Part shown: positions 11,212 to 22,424 of the stretch, piece by piece
Layout: each line of letters opens with the position of its first letter
Numbering within the stretch: position 1 is the first letter of the stretch
Source of the DNA: Globomyces pollinis-pini
Lineage: Eukaryota > Chytridiomycota > Chytridiomycetes > Rhizophydiales > Globomycetaceae
DNA length: 64,000 nt
Assembly: GCA_025399215.1 (NCBI GenBank)
Contig: MU621120.1
Span: 39,216-103,215, forward strand
Direction: 5' to 3'
Translations under genes and position numbers: made by a program
The notes under the pieces: model-generated
The model's input: the letters and a program-made list of their open reading frames with translations, nothing else
The model's database searches: none
Told to the model about the DNA's origin: nothing

Positions 11212-12360
11212 ATGTCGGATAACGTAGTTCATGCTCTTGCTGGTAATCGGTAGTCTATGTAACTGTTAGGTGTACGATCGGAGTCTTAATTAAATTGTTT
11301 TAGGCTGGAGGTGGGATTTTAAGTATGGCCTTAACGTATCCTTTGATCACTATCTCCACCAGAAGTCAAGTAGATTCAAAAGAAGTAAAACTCTCTCAAG
11401 TATCTTTGATATATTTCAAATTCTGATTCTTAGTTACAAACTGCCAAAAAGATTTTGAAAGATGAAGGAGTTCAAGGTCTTTATGCGTAATGATAAATTT
11501 ATTGATTCCATTTTGATTATAGTGGGATGAACTCTGCATTGTTTGGTATTGCTGTTACTCAAGCCGTGTATTATTATTGGTACGAGATGATTAAAGCTGG
11601 TTTTGAAGCAAAACTAGCTGCTGGTCAAGCCATTAGTATTGTAGAAAGTATGATTACTGGAAGTATTGCTGGAACTTTCACTTCTTTAATCACAAACCCT
11701 ATTTGGGTTATCAATGTAATTAACTTGATCAATTGTAATGTATCAGACTAGATTACTTGTAAAAGATGATTCCGGAAACAAGAAAGAAAAGATTGGGTTC
11801 AAGCAAGCTGCTCTAAAAATTTATAAAGAAGAGGGTGTTGTAGGATTCTGGCGTGGTATGAAGAAGAATTATTTTAATCCATAGGAATTGGTAAGAATAG
11901 ATTTGGGTTTTATATTAGTCCCTGCCCTTATTTTGGTTATTAATCCAGTCATCCAATACACTGTGTTTGAAAGATTGAAAGCATGGTGGGAGATAAAAAA
12001 GAAGGATTTATCAGCATTTGATTTTTTCCTTTTGGGAGCTAGTAATTGATCATTAAATAGCTAACCAATCTAGTTTCCAAGCTCTGTGCTACATCCTTAA
12101 CTTATCCATACATTGTTGTGAAATCTCGTATGCATCTCAAGAACAAGGACAGCAATGTCAAATCCGAAGGTAATCTGTTGGATGCATTCAAGAGAATCTT
12201 CAAAAATGAAGGAATCAAAGGGTTTTATAACGGAATTGAATCAAAGTTAGTACAGTCTGTTTTAACTGCTGCGTTCACTTTTGCGTTCAAAGAAGAACTC
12301 TTTAACAATGCAATTTGGCTTTTAGTTCTATTGAAAGTTCGTAAAGACGTTTCTAAATAA
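11212..12360 (+). CDS. Peroxisomal-type SLC25 carrier (PMP47/SLC25A17-like) with microexons
   Basis: Solute carrier of the mitochondrial carrier superfamily; PMP47 relatives exchange adenine nucleotides or cofactors across the peroxisomal membrane. Nine exons: 11212-11242, 11270-11271, 11304-11399, 11434-11486, 11523-11715, 11747-11855, 11885-11890, 11919-12041, 12074-12360, giving 299 residues. Exon 2 is 2 nt and exon 7 is 6 nt; both are needed to restore the family sequences HALAGAGGG and FWRGIVPALILVINP. Carrier signatures TYPLITISTR, TNPIWVINTR and TYPYIVVKSR are present, one per repeat. Introns are 27-36 nt. Without the microexons the frame breaks at both places, so these are either true microexons or local damage; transcript data would tell. 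Confidence 0.9.
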
Positions 12361-12535
12361 ATTAAACTGAACAATTTTAGTATTCTATCGGGTGATCTAT
12401 GTGTTGTAACTGTACGCATTCATTATATTCCCAGCTAATACAAACCTTTAAGTTACGACAGCTTTTGGACATAAAGTTCATTTGAACTTCAAATTTTGAA
12501 GATTCATGGAAAGGTTTTTCTTTACTCTTTAGAAA

Positions 12536-14457
12536 ATGACAACTATACCAGTTTACGTTTTGGGTATCGATAAGGTGACGCTTAACTGTAATTAATAATC
12601 AGATGAAAGGAGGTTTAGGATATGGACTTATTTCTGATGTACTCAAACTTCAAGATCAACTCTTGACCGAAAAAAAGACAACAATATCTGTTATAGGTTG
12701 TGCAGATACTACCGGTACCTTATCAATAGTTAATTTAAAGGTTCTTTATCTCCCTCTAAAAATGGCGAAAGTTTACCTGTATTTGATCAACTTGATTTTA
12801 ACAATAGAATGAAACTCTTTCGGATATCGTTGCTTATAAAATGGAGGGTAATTATTCAAGAATTTCCTTATGTTGATTAATAGGCGGAAGTTTAATCAAG
12901 GAAATGGGGTTTAAACACGATGCTTTGTACTTGACAAATGTGATTAAATACTGTATTCAACCTGGAACAGTCATTATCGATATGGTATTCATTTGATGTT
13001 GTAATTTAGATAGATGCCTCAAACGTTTGAAAAAGAAATTTTGGTAGCCTTAAAGGGTATATCGCAATTTGGATGTAGTTTAATGTTAACATTACCAAGA
13101 TCAGATAACTTCAAGTAATATCAATTCTAGCTGATTGATTAGAGATGCTTGTCGTGAATTATTCAGTTCGGATAGATTGATGATTTTGGAGAAACCACCA
13201 TCAGTTAGAAAAGCCATTTATTTGATTTTGGATTCTTTTGAAAGCAATAGTCAAAAAAATGATCCTATACCAGACGATTTAATTGCTGGAATTAGAGATA
13301 TGTCAGTATCTGAAAAATCAGGACATGTGCACGGTCCAGGATGCAGTCATGGTCATGGCCATGAACATTCAACAACAAAGCAACATAAGCATGTAGAAAA
13401 CGCCAGCCATGGCCATGTACACGGGCCTAATTGTAATCATGATCATGGATCCAGTGGTGGGCACAATCACAGCCATGGACATTCTCATGCTACTGAAAGT
13501 AGTCATAATCACAGTCATGGACATTCTCATGCTGCTGAAAAAGGCCATGTACATGGACCCAACTGTAATCACGATCACAGTCATGGAACGGATAGCAGTC
13601 ACAATCACAGTCATGGAACGGATAGCAGTCACAATCACAGTCATGGTCACTCACATGGCCATGCGAATGAGCATGTTCATGGACCTAATTGTAATCATGA
13701 CCATGGTCATGGACACGGCCACAGTCAGCAACAAGGACATGTACATGGTCCCAACTGTAATCACGAACAGGACCAGGAAAGTGAACTCTATGAAGCCGAA
13801 GTTGAGGTAACGATAGCTATTAATTTTAGCGACATAAAAAATGGTTAATTCAAGATTGTGACGGTGCACTAAAGTCGTTGAAAAAAGGGAATTTCTATGT
13901 TTCATCAGCTATTTCAGACTTATGTCATATGGGTGCCCCACCTGAAGATTTAGTATTACCTCACAACAAATTTGATAAAGGATTTGCAAATTATTTTTAT
14001 AAAGAAGGAGTGATTAAAATTCTAGTTGAAAATGTCAAACAGTCCGTTAATCTCACTGCAACTGTGTCTTTCTTTGAATCACTACTGGATATTTTATACT
14101 TGGTATATCAAGAAGAATCTATCCCGACTTTGGATGAATTTATCAAAGTTGGTGGGATTGAAATGTTACGTGGTTCTACACTTTATCCCGGATCCGTTTT
14201 TATTCGGTCTCCAAACGAGATTCTTAAAGATATTGCCAATAGCTATGTGATGTTACTCAACGAGTTTAACAAGTATCTTAAACAATGTGATTTCTGTGGC
14301 AAACGAGAGTCGCAACCAAAGCAATGGAAATCATGTTCTAAATGCAGGTATAAAAATACTATTGATTGTTAGCTTTAATGTGTATTGTACTAGAGATTGT
14401 CAAGTGAATGGATGGAAGGATCACAAACTAAAATGTAAACTATCTGTTTCAAAATAA
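12536..14457 (+). CDS. His-rich protein with C-terminal MYND zinc finger
   Basis: Nine exons joined by introns of 28, 26, 29, 36, 29, 28, 23 and 25 nt code for 565 residues (exons 12536-12574, 12603-12714, 12741-12778, 12808-12847, 12884-12984, 13014-13114, 13143-13806, 13830-14347, 14373-14457). The N-terminal 200 residues form an unrecognised domain. Then comes a stretch of about 150 residues of [19 protein letters not shown] repeats, probably a metal-binding region. A helical region and a MYND finger follow: CDFC, CSKC, YCTRDCQ, W, H and a final C in the usual spacing. The last intron (14348-14372) interrupts the finger. MYND fingers bind proline-rich partners; the His tract suggests Ni/Zn/Cu binding or storage. 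No function is assigned. Confidence 0.7.
13322..13770 (+). repeat. Imperfect His/Gly coding repeats
   Basis: Runs of GGNCAT and CATGGT/CACAGT codons code for repeats of two kinds: [11 protein letters not shown] (five or so copies, each with one Cys) and NHSHGHSH. Near-identical copies such as the doubled block at 13590-13640 show recent tandem duplication. Confidence 0.9.
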
Positions 14458-14552
14458 AAATATTCAAACATTTGAAATGCTTTATTATACCAAATTGGAA
14501 TTTGCTGTTGTGAATTCACACAATAAATTAAAATCGTGCCTCAAGATTTGGG

Positions 14553-15496
14553 TTAACGTCGTTTACGTTTTCTCTTTGACACACAGTTTCTTGAACCACA
14601 TCGACATTGAAATCCAAGTGATGCTTTTGATCCTGCCGTTCCTCGATAATCAAAGGTGATCTCCTCCCCAAAGGTTATTGGCTTAATAGCGTAGAATCCT
14701 AAATTGTGTCGGGTAGGATCAGGTGTATCAATATAGACAGCGTAAACTAACTAGTTAGATTCATATGATTCAAGATACCAGCCATATTTGGATCACAAGA
14801 ATGGTTGAAAAATCTTGAAATGTTTCCCATCTCAAAACAATCAACCATATATTCACAAGTATTGTTTTCTAGAATACTTCAGTACCATTTAGTCATACTT
14901 GATACACCAATTTCAAAAATATATTCCATATTTTTACCACTGGTTGATCTGTTTGTAAACTCTGCTAAAGATATTAATTCTCCCAAGTACTAAATCATTA
15001 GCTTAAAGCCGGTCAAAGGTTTTGGTTTAGATTTAAGGAACAAAATATAGGAATGACTTACATTAGTAATAAAACTTCCAACGGGAATATCAGTCAATGA
15101 TTTAACTGAAAACCCAGCAGCTTCGGTTTGGAATATTGAGAATTCGATATCGGGTATTAATTGAGATACTCGATTTCCACAGTTTGGAGGACATGAGCAT
15201 TTGAAATTACATTCATAAACTGGCGTAGGAATCAATTCTTTAACTTTCCCATTATCATAGTAATTTTCATCTGATGGACATTGACAATTAGGTGGAGAAC
15301 AAGATTCGGTGCAACTACATCCAATGGTGAAATTGGAATCAAAGGCTGGAATATCTGGATGAAGAACCATTTCATTTATCCATTTCATAGTTGGTGGTGA
15401 GTCGGACATATCGGGAGCAATTGACACTTCTGCTAAGGATTCGGATAGTAATAATTTCCATTCTTTACGAATTGTGGTCCTACGATTGCTGGCCAT
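14553..15496 (-). CDS. SUV39/Clr4-type SET histone methyltransferase
   Basis: Predicted H3K9 methyltransferase for silent chromatin. Exons 15062-15496, 14908-14989, 14779-14868 and 14553-14746 give 266 residues; introns are 72, 39 and 32 nt. The pre-SET zinc cluster is seen as GCSCTESC, CQC, ECNFKCSCPPNC. The SET core has NYLGELIS, the cofactor and catalytic motif NISRFFNHSCDPN and EEITFDYRG; the post-SET cysteines are CRCGSRNC. A basic tail KRKRKRR ends the protein. No chromodomain is present: the protein begins only about 45 residues before the pre-SET cluster. Either the enzyme lacks a chromodomain or an upstream exon was missed. Confidence 0.9.
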
Positions 15497-16148
15497 TAAA
15501 AATTAAAGTGAAGTTTCCTCATAGTTAAAAAAATGTGCTAAACGAACACAATAATTGTATTGGATCTTATCTAGGAGTTTGCTATAGTGCAGTATGAGGA
15601 GGGAATAGACCTGCATCGATTACAAATTTCATCATTTCATCGTTTAATTGTCATTAGTAATACAACTGGATCGGTCGTTTGCTCCACAATTACTATTTTG
15701 GTCCCATTCTTGATCACAAGAGTTTTTAATTAACCGAAATCATTGATGTACATTAGAATTACTGAAGGGTTAGAGAACTTATCGGGTTGTTTAGCAAAAC
15801 TATTGCTCATGCATCATTTAAATCACGCTTAATCCTATCGCACAAGCTTCATTAAAGAACAATGACAAATAGGAAAAAAGATCCACCAGCTTTCAAGCCA
15901 ATCGGCTAAACAGGAAGATGACATCGGATTCATGTGACGCGATTTCTCAAATAAACCTATCCATAAGGTTCCATTGCTCATAAAAACCAATGCTTCATCT
16001 CTGTTCAACAATGGATTATGCATATCGCATTGGCACATGCGATGAGATGAACCGAAAGGTTTATCAAAATTCGCCACAGAGTTGACACAAGCCAAGGAAG
16101 GCTAACGTGGCTTCAGATGTTGGAATTGTGTCCTCTAAAATTTAACGA
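15497..16148. other. Intergenic region, no confident gene
   Basis: 652 bp between divergent genes. A minus-strand ORF of 86 codons (15835-16095) starts with ATG and has two Trp-rich stretches, but I see no family motif and no link to the SET gene. It may be a missed exon or noise. Otherwise AT-rich with no repeats. Confidence 0.4.
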
Positions 16149-17492
16149 ATGAGATTGATAGATTTACCAGCATTCAAGAGTTGGAGAAGCTTGAAATCTA
16201 TTGAAGCAGGAGATCCTAGCCAATTGTTAAATCCTTTATTGGAACGATTCAAACGTGAGGTGATGCAAACTTGCCATCAATGCGTTGAACTTCGATTGGG
16301 TTTAAATGATGGATATTTTACTCTCGATGATGAAAGACTCATCATTGATTGGTTTAAGGGTAGTCCCAATCTGCAACATTTATATTTGTTCGGAACTCTC
16401 CCGTTTGACAGAATATTTGATATGATGCTAACTTTGCCAAACTTGACAACGTTAATAACGTCGTATAAAATCGTAGATACCCTAATTGACACTATTGGGA
16501 CTCAATATGACAGCAATGTTTTAAATATGTTACCGAAGTTGTTGAACCTAAGTGTCCAAGGTATAGTATCATTGCACATTACCAACTTTCCCAACAATCT
16601 GATATCATTTTCAACCAATCATACCTTAACGAAACAATATGAAATTCAGCAACTATCAGTTTTTCTACTGAAATCACAGTCAATTCAAAAATTGGTATTC
16701 AAACAAGCTAGTATCACGTCATTTTCAGTATCACCAATCTTGAAATCAATCAAAACATATCAATATTTAATTACCCTAGAAATTGAAATGAACGGTTTAA
16801 CACCCATTTGTATGGAAAACTTGGAAGCTATCATCAAACGTAATCAATACTTGGTTCAATTCACAATAATTAACCAAGATCTAATTCCTAGTACTAACTT
16901 GATCAACATATTGGCAAATCATGCGTATATTGAATCATTAACTTTGATGATCCAGTCAAATACAACACTGATGACACGACTATGTGAATTGATTGAACAA
17001 AATTCAATTCTTAGTAATTTGACAGTATCGTTTGGGAAAATGAATTCTAAACAATTGGATGAATTATTTAATGCTTTGAACCACAATTTAACATTGGAAC
17101 GTATAACAATCAATTATTTTCAATTATCACATCGAATGAGAAGTTTATGTAAAATCAAGTTGGAAGATTTACACCGGTACAATCCCGCATTTACGATTCT
17201 TCCCATACCAGTAAATGATACACAAAATGTTTTGAAAGAACGATTCGATTATGAAGCAAGATACGTGATATTTGGTCGATCATTGCTACTTTTCGAACAA
17301 ATACTTTCGTCAGATATCATACATTACATTTTGCAATTGCTTTTGTTTCCATTTCCATCACATCAACCTCTGTTATCATCAGTCATTCTAAATCGCGAAT
17401 CTATTGGGTGGTTAGTTTCAAGCTCATTAAATCCTTTCGGTTATGGTGAACTGATTAGAGTATGTGCCAGATTTATCAATCTAAAAACTTAA
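16149..17492 (+). CDS. Leucine-rich repeat-like protein
   Basis: Single exon of 447 residues, not a recognised named family. Irregular leucine-rich segments are seen, for example NLQHLYLFGTL, LPNLTTLI, LPKLLNLSVQGI, YLITLEIEMNGL and NLTVSFGKM, spaced by about 25-30 residues. This fits an F-box/LRR or ribonuclease-inhibitor-like solenoid, but no F-box is evident at the N-terminus. The first 50 residues are basic and helical. Ends 43 bp before the convergent TMEM135-like gene. Confidence 0.65.
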   Translation: MRLIDLPAFKSWRSLKSIEAGDPSQLLNPLLERFKREVMQTCHQCVELRLGLNDGYFTLDDERLIIDWFKGSPNLQHLYLFGTLPFDRIFDMMLTLPNLTTLITSYKIVDTLIDTIGTQYDSNVLNMLPKLLNLSVQGIVSLHITNFPNNLISFSTNHTLTKQYEIQQLSVFLLKSQSIQKLVFKQASITSFSVSPILKSIKTYQYLITLEIEMNGLTPICMENLEAIIKRNQYLVQFTIINQDLIPSTNLINILANHAYIESLTLMIQSNTTLMTRLCELIEQNSILSNLTVSFGKMNSKQLDELFNALNHNLTLERITINYFQLSHRMRSLCKIKLEDLHRYNPAFTILPIPVNDTQNVLKERFDYEARYVIFGRSLLLFEQILSSDIIHYILQLLLFPFPSHQPLLSSVILNRESIGWLVSSSLNPFGYGELIRVCARFINLKT

Positions 17493-17534
17493 AACCCGAT
17501 TTTTTATTTATCATGATGTATTTTATTGCCTGTT

Positions 17535-19229
17535 TCAAATATTTGGATTGAAGATGTGTTGAAATATCGGCCCAAAATAACTGTGTAAGGCATAAGGATG
17601 GTGATGTAGAATCGTCGTCAAAACTCCAAAAGTTGGGATCATCATCAATGTTTCAAACGTCCTACTATTAGTATTCAATGTTGTATTTTACTTGTTATAA
17701 TTCAAGATGTTCTTCTTTTTTAACAGAATAAAGTAACATTCTAAAATCTTTATGCACAAATATGTATTGAATTCGGTTAATCTTCCAGGTTTATCAAGCA
17801 CAATACAAGGTGCACAAGTTAATCCAGTTAGCCCTTGTCTAAAAACATTAATTATTTGGGATAAATTACGAAATGACATAATCTCTTCCAAATATGTAAC
17901 GAAACGAACAGCATGAAATAGAGAAAAATGATATATAACTCGCCACCATTAAATTGGTTCTACAACCGGCAATGAATGAATTCTTGATCATATGAAGTAA
18001 CTTTAGAGGCTTGTGATCTTTCTTTTTTTTAATGTATCTTCTATATCCCCTTTTCAACAGAGAAAATGTCAATGTCGCCTAATTTCAGCTAATCGAAAGA
18101 TACCAAATTAACAATGAGATAAGTTTTGAAGTTGTGATTGAATACCGCAAAAAACTGTTTAAAAGCAGCCGAAAAGCAACTTAAAGATTAGATTATTGTA
18201 GTTGATACTTTGATTCTCGAGGATGTTGCATAGAGCATAACAAACTGTAATGTTTCACACCTGGTGTATAGCTTGATTTTACAGTTGAAACTTGTTGTAA
18301 TAATGACTTTAATTTATCCCCAACAGGTAATTTATTCTCCCAATGTTGATAGTAATCTAAGCTATTCATATCTGTCTTGTTGAATTCCATAGGATGAATA
18401 GTTTTACAACTTGCGAAAAATGCAATTGCATCGCTTAACCCTCTGAAGTTATTATATGCATGTCGTCCATGACCTAATGAATTAAATGATCAAAAAACAA
18501 TACGTTTATAACTTGCTGTTAAATCCACAAGAGTTTTGTAGAACGATTTTGTCATGTATCTGGGATATCCAAAAGAGAAATGGCAAACACTAAATGATAC
18601 ATAACACCATACAATATAGTGACCATATTCTATAACAGATGAATAATCAAAATTCTATTACTATGCGCTAGATGACGAAGAAATTGTAATTTGGGTGAAT
18701 TGGAAGAACGTACAATAACATGATTCGAATGTTCTACTTTTTTTGAATCAATTGGCTTTTTGATTCCATCTAGTCTATCTAAATCCGAAATTTGATGGTG
18801 TTCCTTTATATCTTTTTCATATATAAATGCACGAATGGCATAGTAGAGAGTTCGCATAAAGACCATTTGAGAAATAGTAGTTGTTCGACTACGGACTGGA
18901 TCTATAGTTAACCATAAAGAAGATATGGCCCCAGCAACACCAGCTTGATACTTTTCATTCAAAGATGTGGTTGATAAAATCCTTAACAGTAAAGGGTAAA
19001 AGGCTGACATTCCCGAAATTGATAGTGCAAATCTAGCATTTGAAGTATCTAATAAAATCTTCCATAAATCTACTCTCTTCTTCCTTAATGAACTCAGCAA
19101 GGACACCAATGACTTTAGTGAATAGATTGATATGTATTTCTTTATGAAATTGATTGCTATTTTGATTAAAACCTTTCGATTCAATTGCTTGTTGGTCATT
19201 TTTGAATCCCCTTGATCCTTGGATACCAT
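17535..19229 (-). CDS. TMEM135-like membrane protein, copy A
   Basis: Relative of TMEM135, a multi-pass protein of peroxisomes and mitochondria linked to lipid and mitochondrial dynamics. Seven exons (18662-19229, 18504-18629, 18209-18473, 18104-18179, 17870-18078, 17692-17838, 17535-17661) with introns of 32, 30, 29, 25, 31 and 30 nt give 505 residues. Shared landmarks with copies B and C are IDPVRSR, the Cys-containing CSMQHPRES loop, GRDYVISQGL, LDKPGRLTEFN and the last-exon TLMMIPTFGVL. Several hydrophobic segments alternate with basic loops. This copy is the most diverged and has two introns not seen in the others. Start chosen at the first ATG in frame. Confidence 0.8.
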
Positions 19230-19442
19230 TGAAAGAAAACAATTTGTCACACAAACACAAACCAGTTTATCCTCCTTTGAAATTAAATTGATCGTTTGAA
19301 CATGGTGCTTTTTATCATTTGCATGAACGTGGTACTTGTAGCATTCGAGTCAATTCCAAATTCATCAACTCGCGTTTACAATTTAGTTTGTTACTCAATA
19401 TCAAATTATATTAGTCAGATCAAACTAAACAAGTGTCTGAAA

Positions 19443-19569
19443 CTACTTCTTGATGTCATAAAACCATCGGAGTAGAGGCGCAACAAGACCCACAGGAGCG
19501 TAAGAAAAGCCTTCCAATATCACGGTTAAACTCCCAAAAACAGGGGCCATCATCAACGTTTCTAATGAT
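19443..19569 (-). pseudogene. Stranded last exon of TMEM135-like copy B
   Basis: Translates to a segment with ETLMMAPVFGSLTVILEG, the same as the final exons of copies A and C, and ends in a TAG at 19443-19445. It is preceded by a good 32-nt intron (19570-19601). Only the in-frame TAA two codons before the donor keeps it out of the protein. A single base change would explain it; a sequencing error is also possible. Confidence 0.7.
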
Positions 19570-19606
19570 CTGAAGAATGGTTAAAAAAAATTAAAGAGTA
19601 CCTTGA

Positions 19607-20966
19607 TTAAGTCAATAGGTTAAAGTCATGCAGTATGAGTTGAAAGGATTCAATACACTTTCCCATGGAATAATTGTTCAACTCTAATAATCGACCAGGT
19701 TTGTCAAAGAGGATGGCTGGAGTGGCAAAGGCTCCAGCTAAACCATATGAAGTAATGGTTTCACGTCCCAATACTCTCCTTAATGTACATATAGAATACA
19801 CAATAAATGTGAAATAGAGCGTTATCATTGTAACAGATCTGATTGTATCAATAATCCATTTTACAACCAAACTTTTAACAGACTGTTTATCTTTAGATCC
19901 TTGGTGTTCATCATTTGCTGATACTGGATTGAAACAACGAATACCAAGCTTAATCAGTTTATAGATAAAACCAACCTAATCTTATCAGTTATAACTGCCA
20001 AACATACACTATTTAGCATGAGATAAGGTTTAAACATTCGTTTGGATACCAAGTATCCTTCTGAAATGGCAGCCAATTCACATGAAGTTTCGTTTGGATG
20101 AAATGCGGCACATAATAAACGATCATGATGTATATTGTCATCTAAAACCTTCAATAAACCTCGGAAGTCTTGAACAATATCTTTAGATTTAGAATCAACC
20201 AATAAATCGGATAAATGACTTTTTGTAGATTTGTTTACAGGAATCCAGTTAAGAGGATGAGAAGCAGGTTGTGATGCAAGATAAATGACTATTGAGCTAA
20301 TCCCTCTCAAAACGGTATTAAAATCTTTTCCGTAACGATGTTGATGATCAGCGACAAAGTTGAGAGAGTTAACATAAGATTTCTACAATAATTAGAAAAT
20401 AAACAAGATACAGCAAGATATTTTGGATAAACAAATATAGTCACATCTACGTGAAAAGAAACATAAATCCAAACCAACCAACTTCCATATCGATCAATCA
20501 ATTTCTGTACCATCCTAACCTTCTTATTTTTATATGATCGTAAGGCAAGTTGTTGTTTGTGAGTTTCAGATTTCAAATATGCTTTTGGTTTATACATTAA
20601 ACTGCGAATACCAAAATGTAAGGTTCTGACCACAATCATGGTATAAATGGTTTGTATTCGAGATTGATTTGGATCAAAGTAGAAACAAAGGGATGATAAA
20701 GCTCCAGCTGTAAAGTTCACCAATTTGGATGATTTTCCATTTATTCCTAACAGCTTAGGAAGAGTAAGTTTGAGAATATGGTATATGGCAGTGACTCCCG
20801 ATAATGCCAGTGCTGATCGAAAGCTTTTTAGATTGAGCAATAGATTTGTAATCCGATGTTTCTTGTATTTAGATATTATTGTTAGAAGAGTATTGATAGA
20901 ATAAAATGATAGGAATTTCTTTATCCAGTTAATCAACTGTTTGCGATATTTTGTTGATGGTTCCAT
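19607..20966 (-). CDS. TMEM135-like membrane protein, copy B, C-terminally truncated
   Basis: Exons 20412-20966, 20008-20382 and 19607-19975 (introns 29 and 32 nt) give 432 residues. Motifs match copy C: FDPNQSRIQTIYTMIVVRTLHFGIR is shared almost word for word, then KSYVNSLN, CAAFHPNETSC, LDKPGRLLELNNY. A TAA at 19607-19609 stops the protein about five codons after LILHD. In copies A and C the frame goes on through one more intron into a conserved final exon. That final exon is still present downstream here (see 19443-19569), so this gene has probably lost its last 40 or so residues recently. Confidence 0.8.
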
Positions 20967-21355
20967 TTCTAGCGTATGAAGTTCGCGTGTAAAAGAAATT
21001 GATCATGAGATTCATACAGACTTACTATTTGAAAAATTACAACTAAACAGGATGTATTTCGTATAAATAGCTGGTTTTGAAATTCATGTATACCTTTCGC
21101 TGCTATCTCAGGACTTGAAAAGATACGGTTCAACAGACCGCTGCTATCGTTCTTGTCGTGAAACCGTTTTCAAGCATTTCACCCATGAATGGCTTCGTGT
21201 ACTTTGCCTCAAAATACTCGCGATCCGAAGCTGCCCGTCAGTGAAACAATTTCAATGGTCATGAATACAACGCCATCAAAGAGGCGATTTTGCAGGAATG
21301 TATTTAAATGAACCTCAGCAAACCAAAGAAGTTCATTAAATAAACTTAGAATAAT
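20967..21355. other. Promoter-containing intergenic region
   Basis: 389 bp between the minus-strand TMEM135-like gene and the plus-strand secreted repeat protein. It has GTATAAATAGC at about 21060 and TATTTAAATG at 21301, possible TATA elements for the two directions. No ORF is supported. Confidence 0.45.
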
Positions 21356-22206
21356 ATGATTTTCCCGGTATTCCTTTTCGCTATTTCTGCCGTCCAAGCA
21401 GTTCCTTCTTACTATGGTACTGCTAATGCAAACATTGTTGCTCCAACTGCTGTCGTACAAAAATGTGCTTCAGCTTACCAAACTGCTCCTGCTGCTATTG
21501 CTCCAATCGCAGCTCCATATGGTTCTGTCTCACCAGAAACAAACGCGTATCCCACTGGATCAGCCAACCCTGCAAGTGCAGAAATCCCAACTACACCAGT
21601 TGGATTATATGGTTCAGACGCTGCCCCTATTGTCGCCCCAACCAAGGAATCTTACACTGAATCTCTCCCTCTTCCACATAAGAAATGTGCAACTAAATCA
21701 TATGAACAAAACTTGGCTGCTATTGTCCCTACTCCAGGTTATGGTGACAAAAACTTGGCTGCTGCTGTCCCAACTCCAGCATACGGTGACAAGAACTTGG
21801 CTGCCATTGTCCCAACTCCAGCATACGGTGACAAAAACTTGGCTGCNNNNNNNNNNNNNNNNNNNNNNNNNNNNNNNNNNNNNNNNNNNNNNNNNNCAAA
21901 AACTTGGCTGCTATTGTCCCAACTCCAGCTTATGGTGACAAAAACTTGGCTGCCATTGTCCCAACTCCAGCTTATGGTGAACAAAAATTACCAGAAGTTT
22001 TACCAACATTAGCATATGGGGACAAAAACTTGGCTGTTCAAATCTTGCCTACTCCTCCAGCGAAATGTCCTGTTGGTTATGGTAATGCTGCTGCTCAAGC
22101 AACGACTACTGCCGCTTCACTTGCATATGGAACTCCAAATCCAATTGCTTATGGTAGCGAATCTGCCCCTACTGGAGTAATATCCGGTCCTTATGGTTCC
22201 TATTAA
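21356..22206 (+). CDS. Secreted repeat protein (14-residue Pro/Ala repeats)
   Basis: Starts MIFPVFLFAISAVQA, a clear signal peptide, followed by a mature chain rich in Ala, Pro, Tyr and Gly. The centre is built from a 14-residue unit of the form YGDKNLAAIVPTPA, at least six copies, interrupted by a 50-base assembly gap (21847-21896). The frame before and after the gap differs, as expected because the gap length is a placeholder. A few Cys residues lie in the flanks. No GPI site or lectin domain is seen. It is most likely a cell-wall, spore-coat or host-contact protein; function unknown. The gap sits in the repeat, so copy number is not known. Confidence 0.8.
21721..22040 (+). repeat. 42-bp tandem coding repeat
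   Basis: Direct repeat with 42-bp period coding the 14-residue unit. Units are nearly identical near the gap and degenerate at the 3' end (the last ones read as GEQKLPEVLPTLAY and GDKNLAVQILPTPP). The true number of units is hidden by the gap. Confidence 0.9.
21847..21896. other. Assembly gap (50 N)
   Basis: Exactly 50 N bases, typical of a fixed-size placeholder, inside the 42-bp repeat array. It probably marks a collapsed or unresolved repeat. Confidence 0.99.
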
Positions 22207-22424
22207 TTGTCTGTTTAATAAATTTTAACTGTACACTAAAAAAAGGTTAAGATAAGAGATATCGATTTATTGAATTCATATTGAATTGTTGAACTTAAAA
22301 CAAAGAACACAAGACAATGATTCTGAAGGTTAACCAATATTGAATGTAGTTTCCGCCTTGTATGCCTAAATATGAATTAAATTTTAAGCTTCACCTCATC
22401 CACTTTTAGTTAATATATTTAAAA

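Noticed and set aside
13369..13905. Long minus- and plus-strand ORFs across the His tract
   Set aside because: They are other-frame readings of the GGNCAT repeats; the His-rich frame continues into a spliced MYND protein.
15835..16095. 86-codon minus-strand gene
   Set aside because: No motif, no splice partner, and isolated; kept only as a note.
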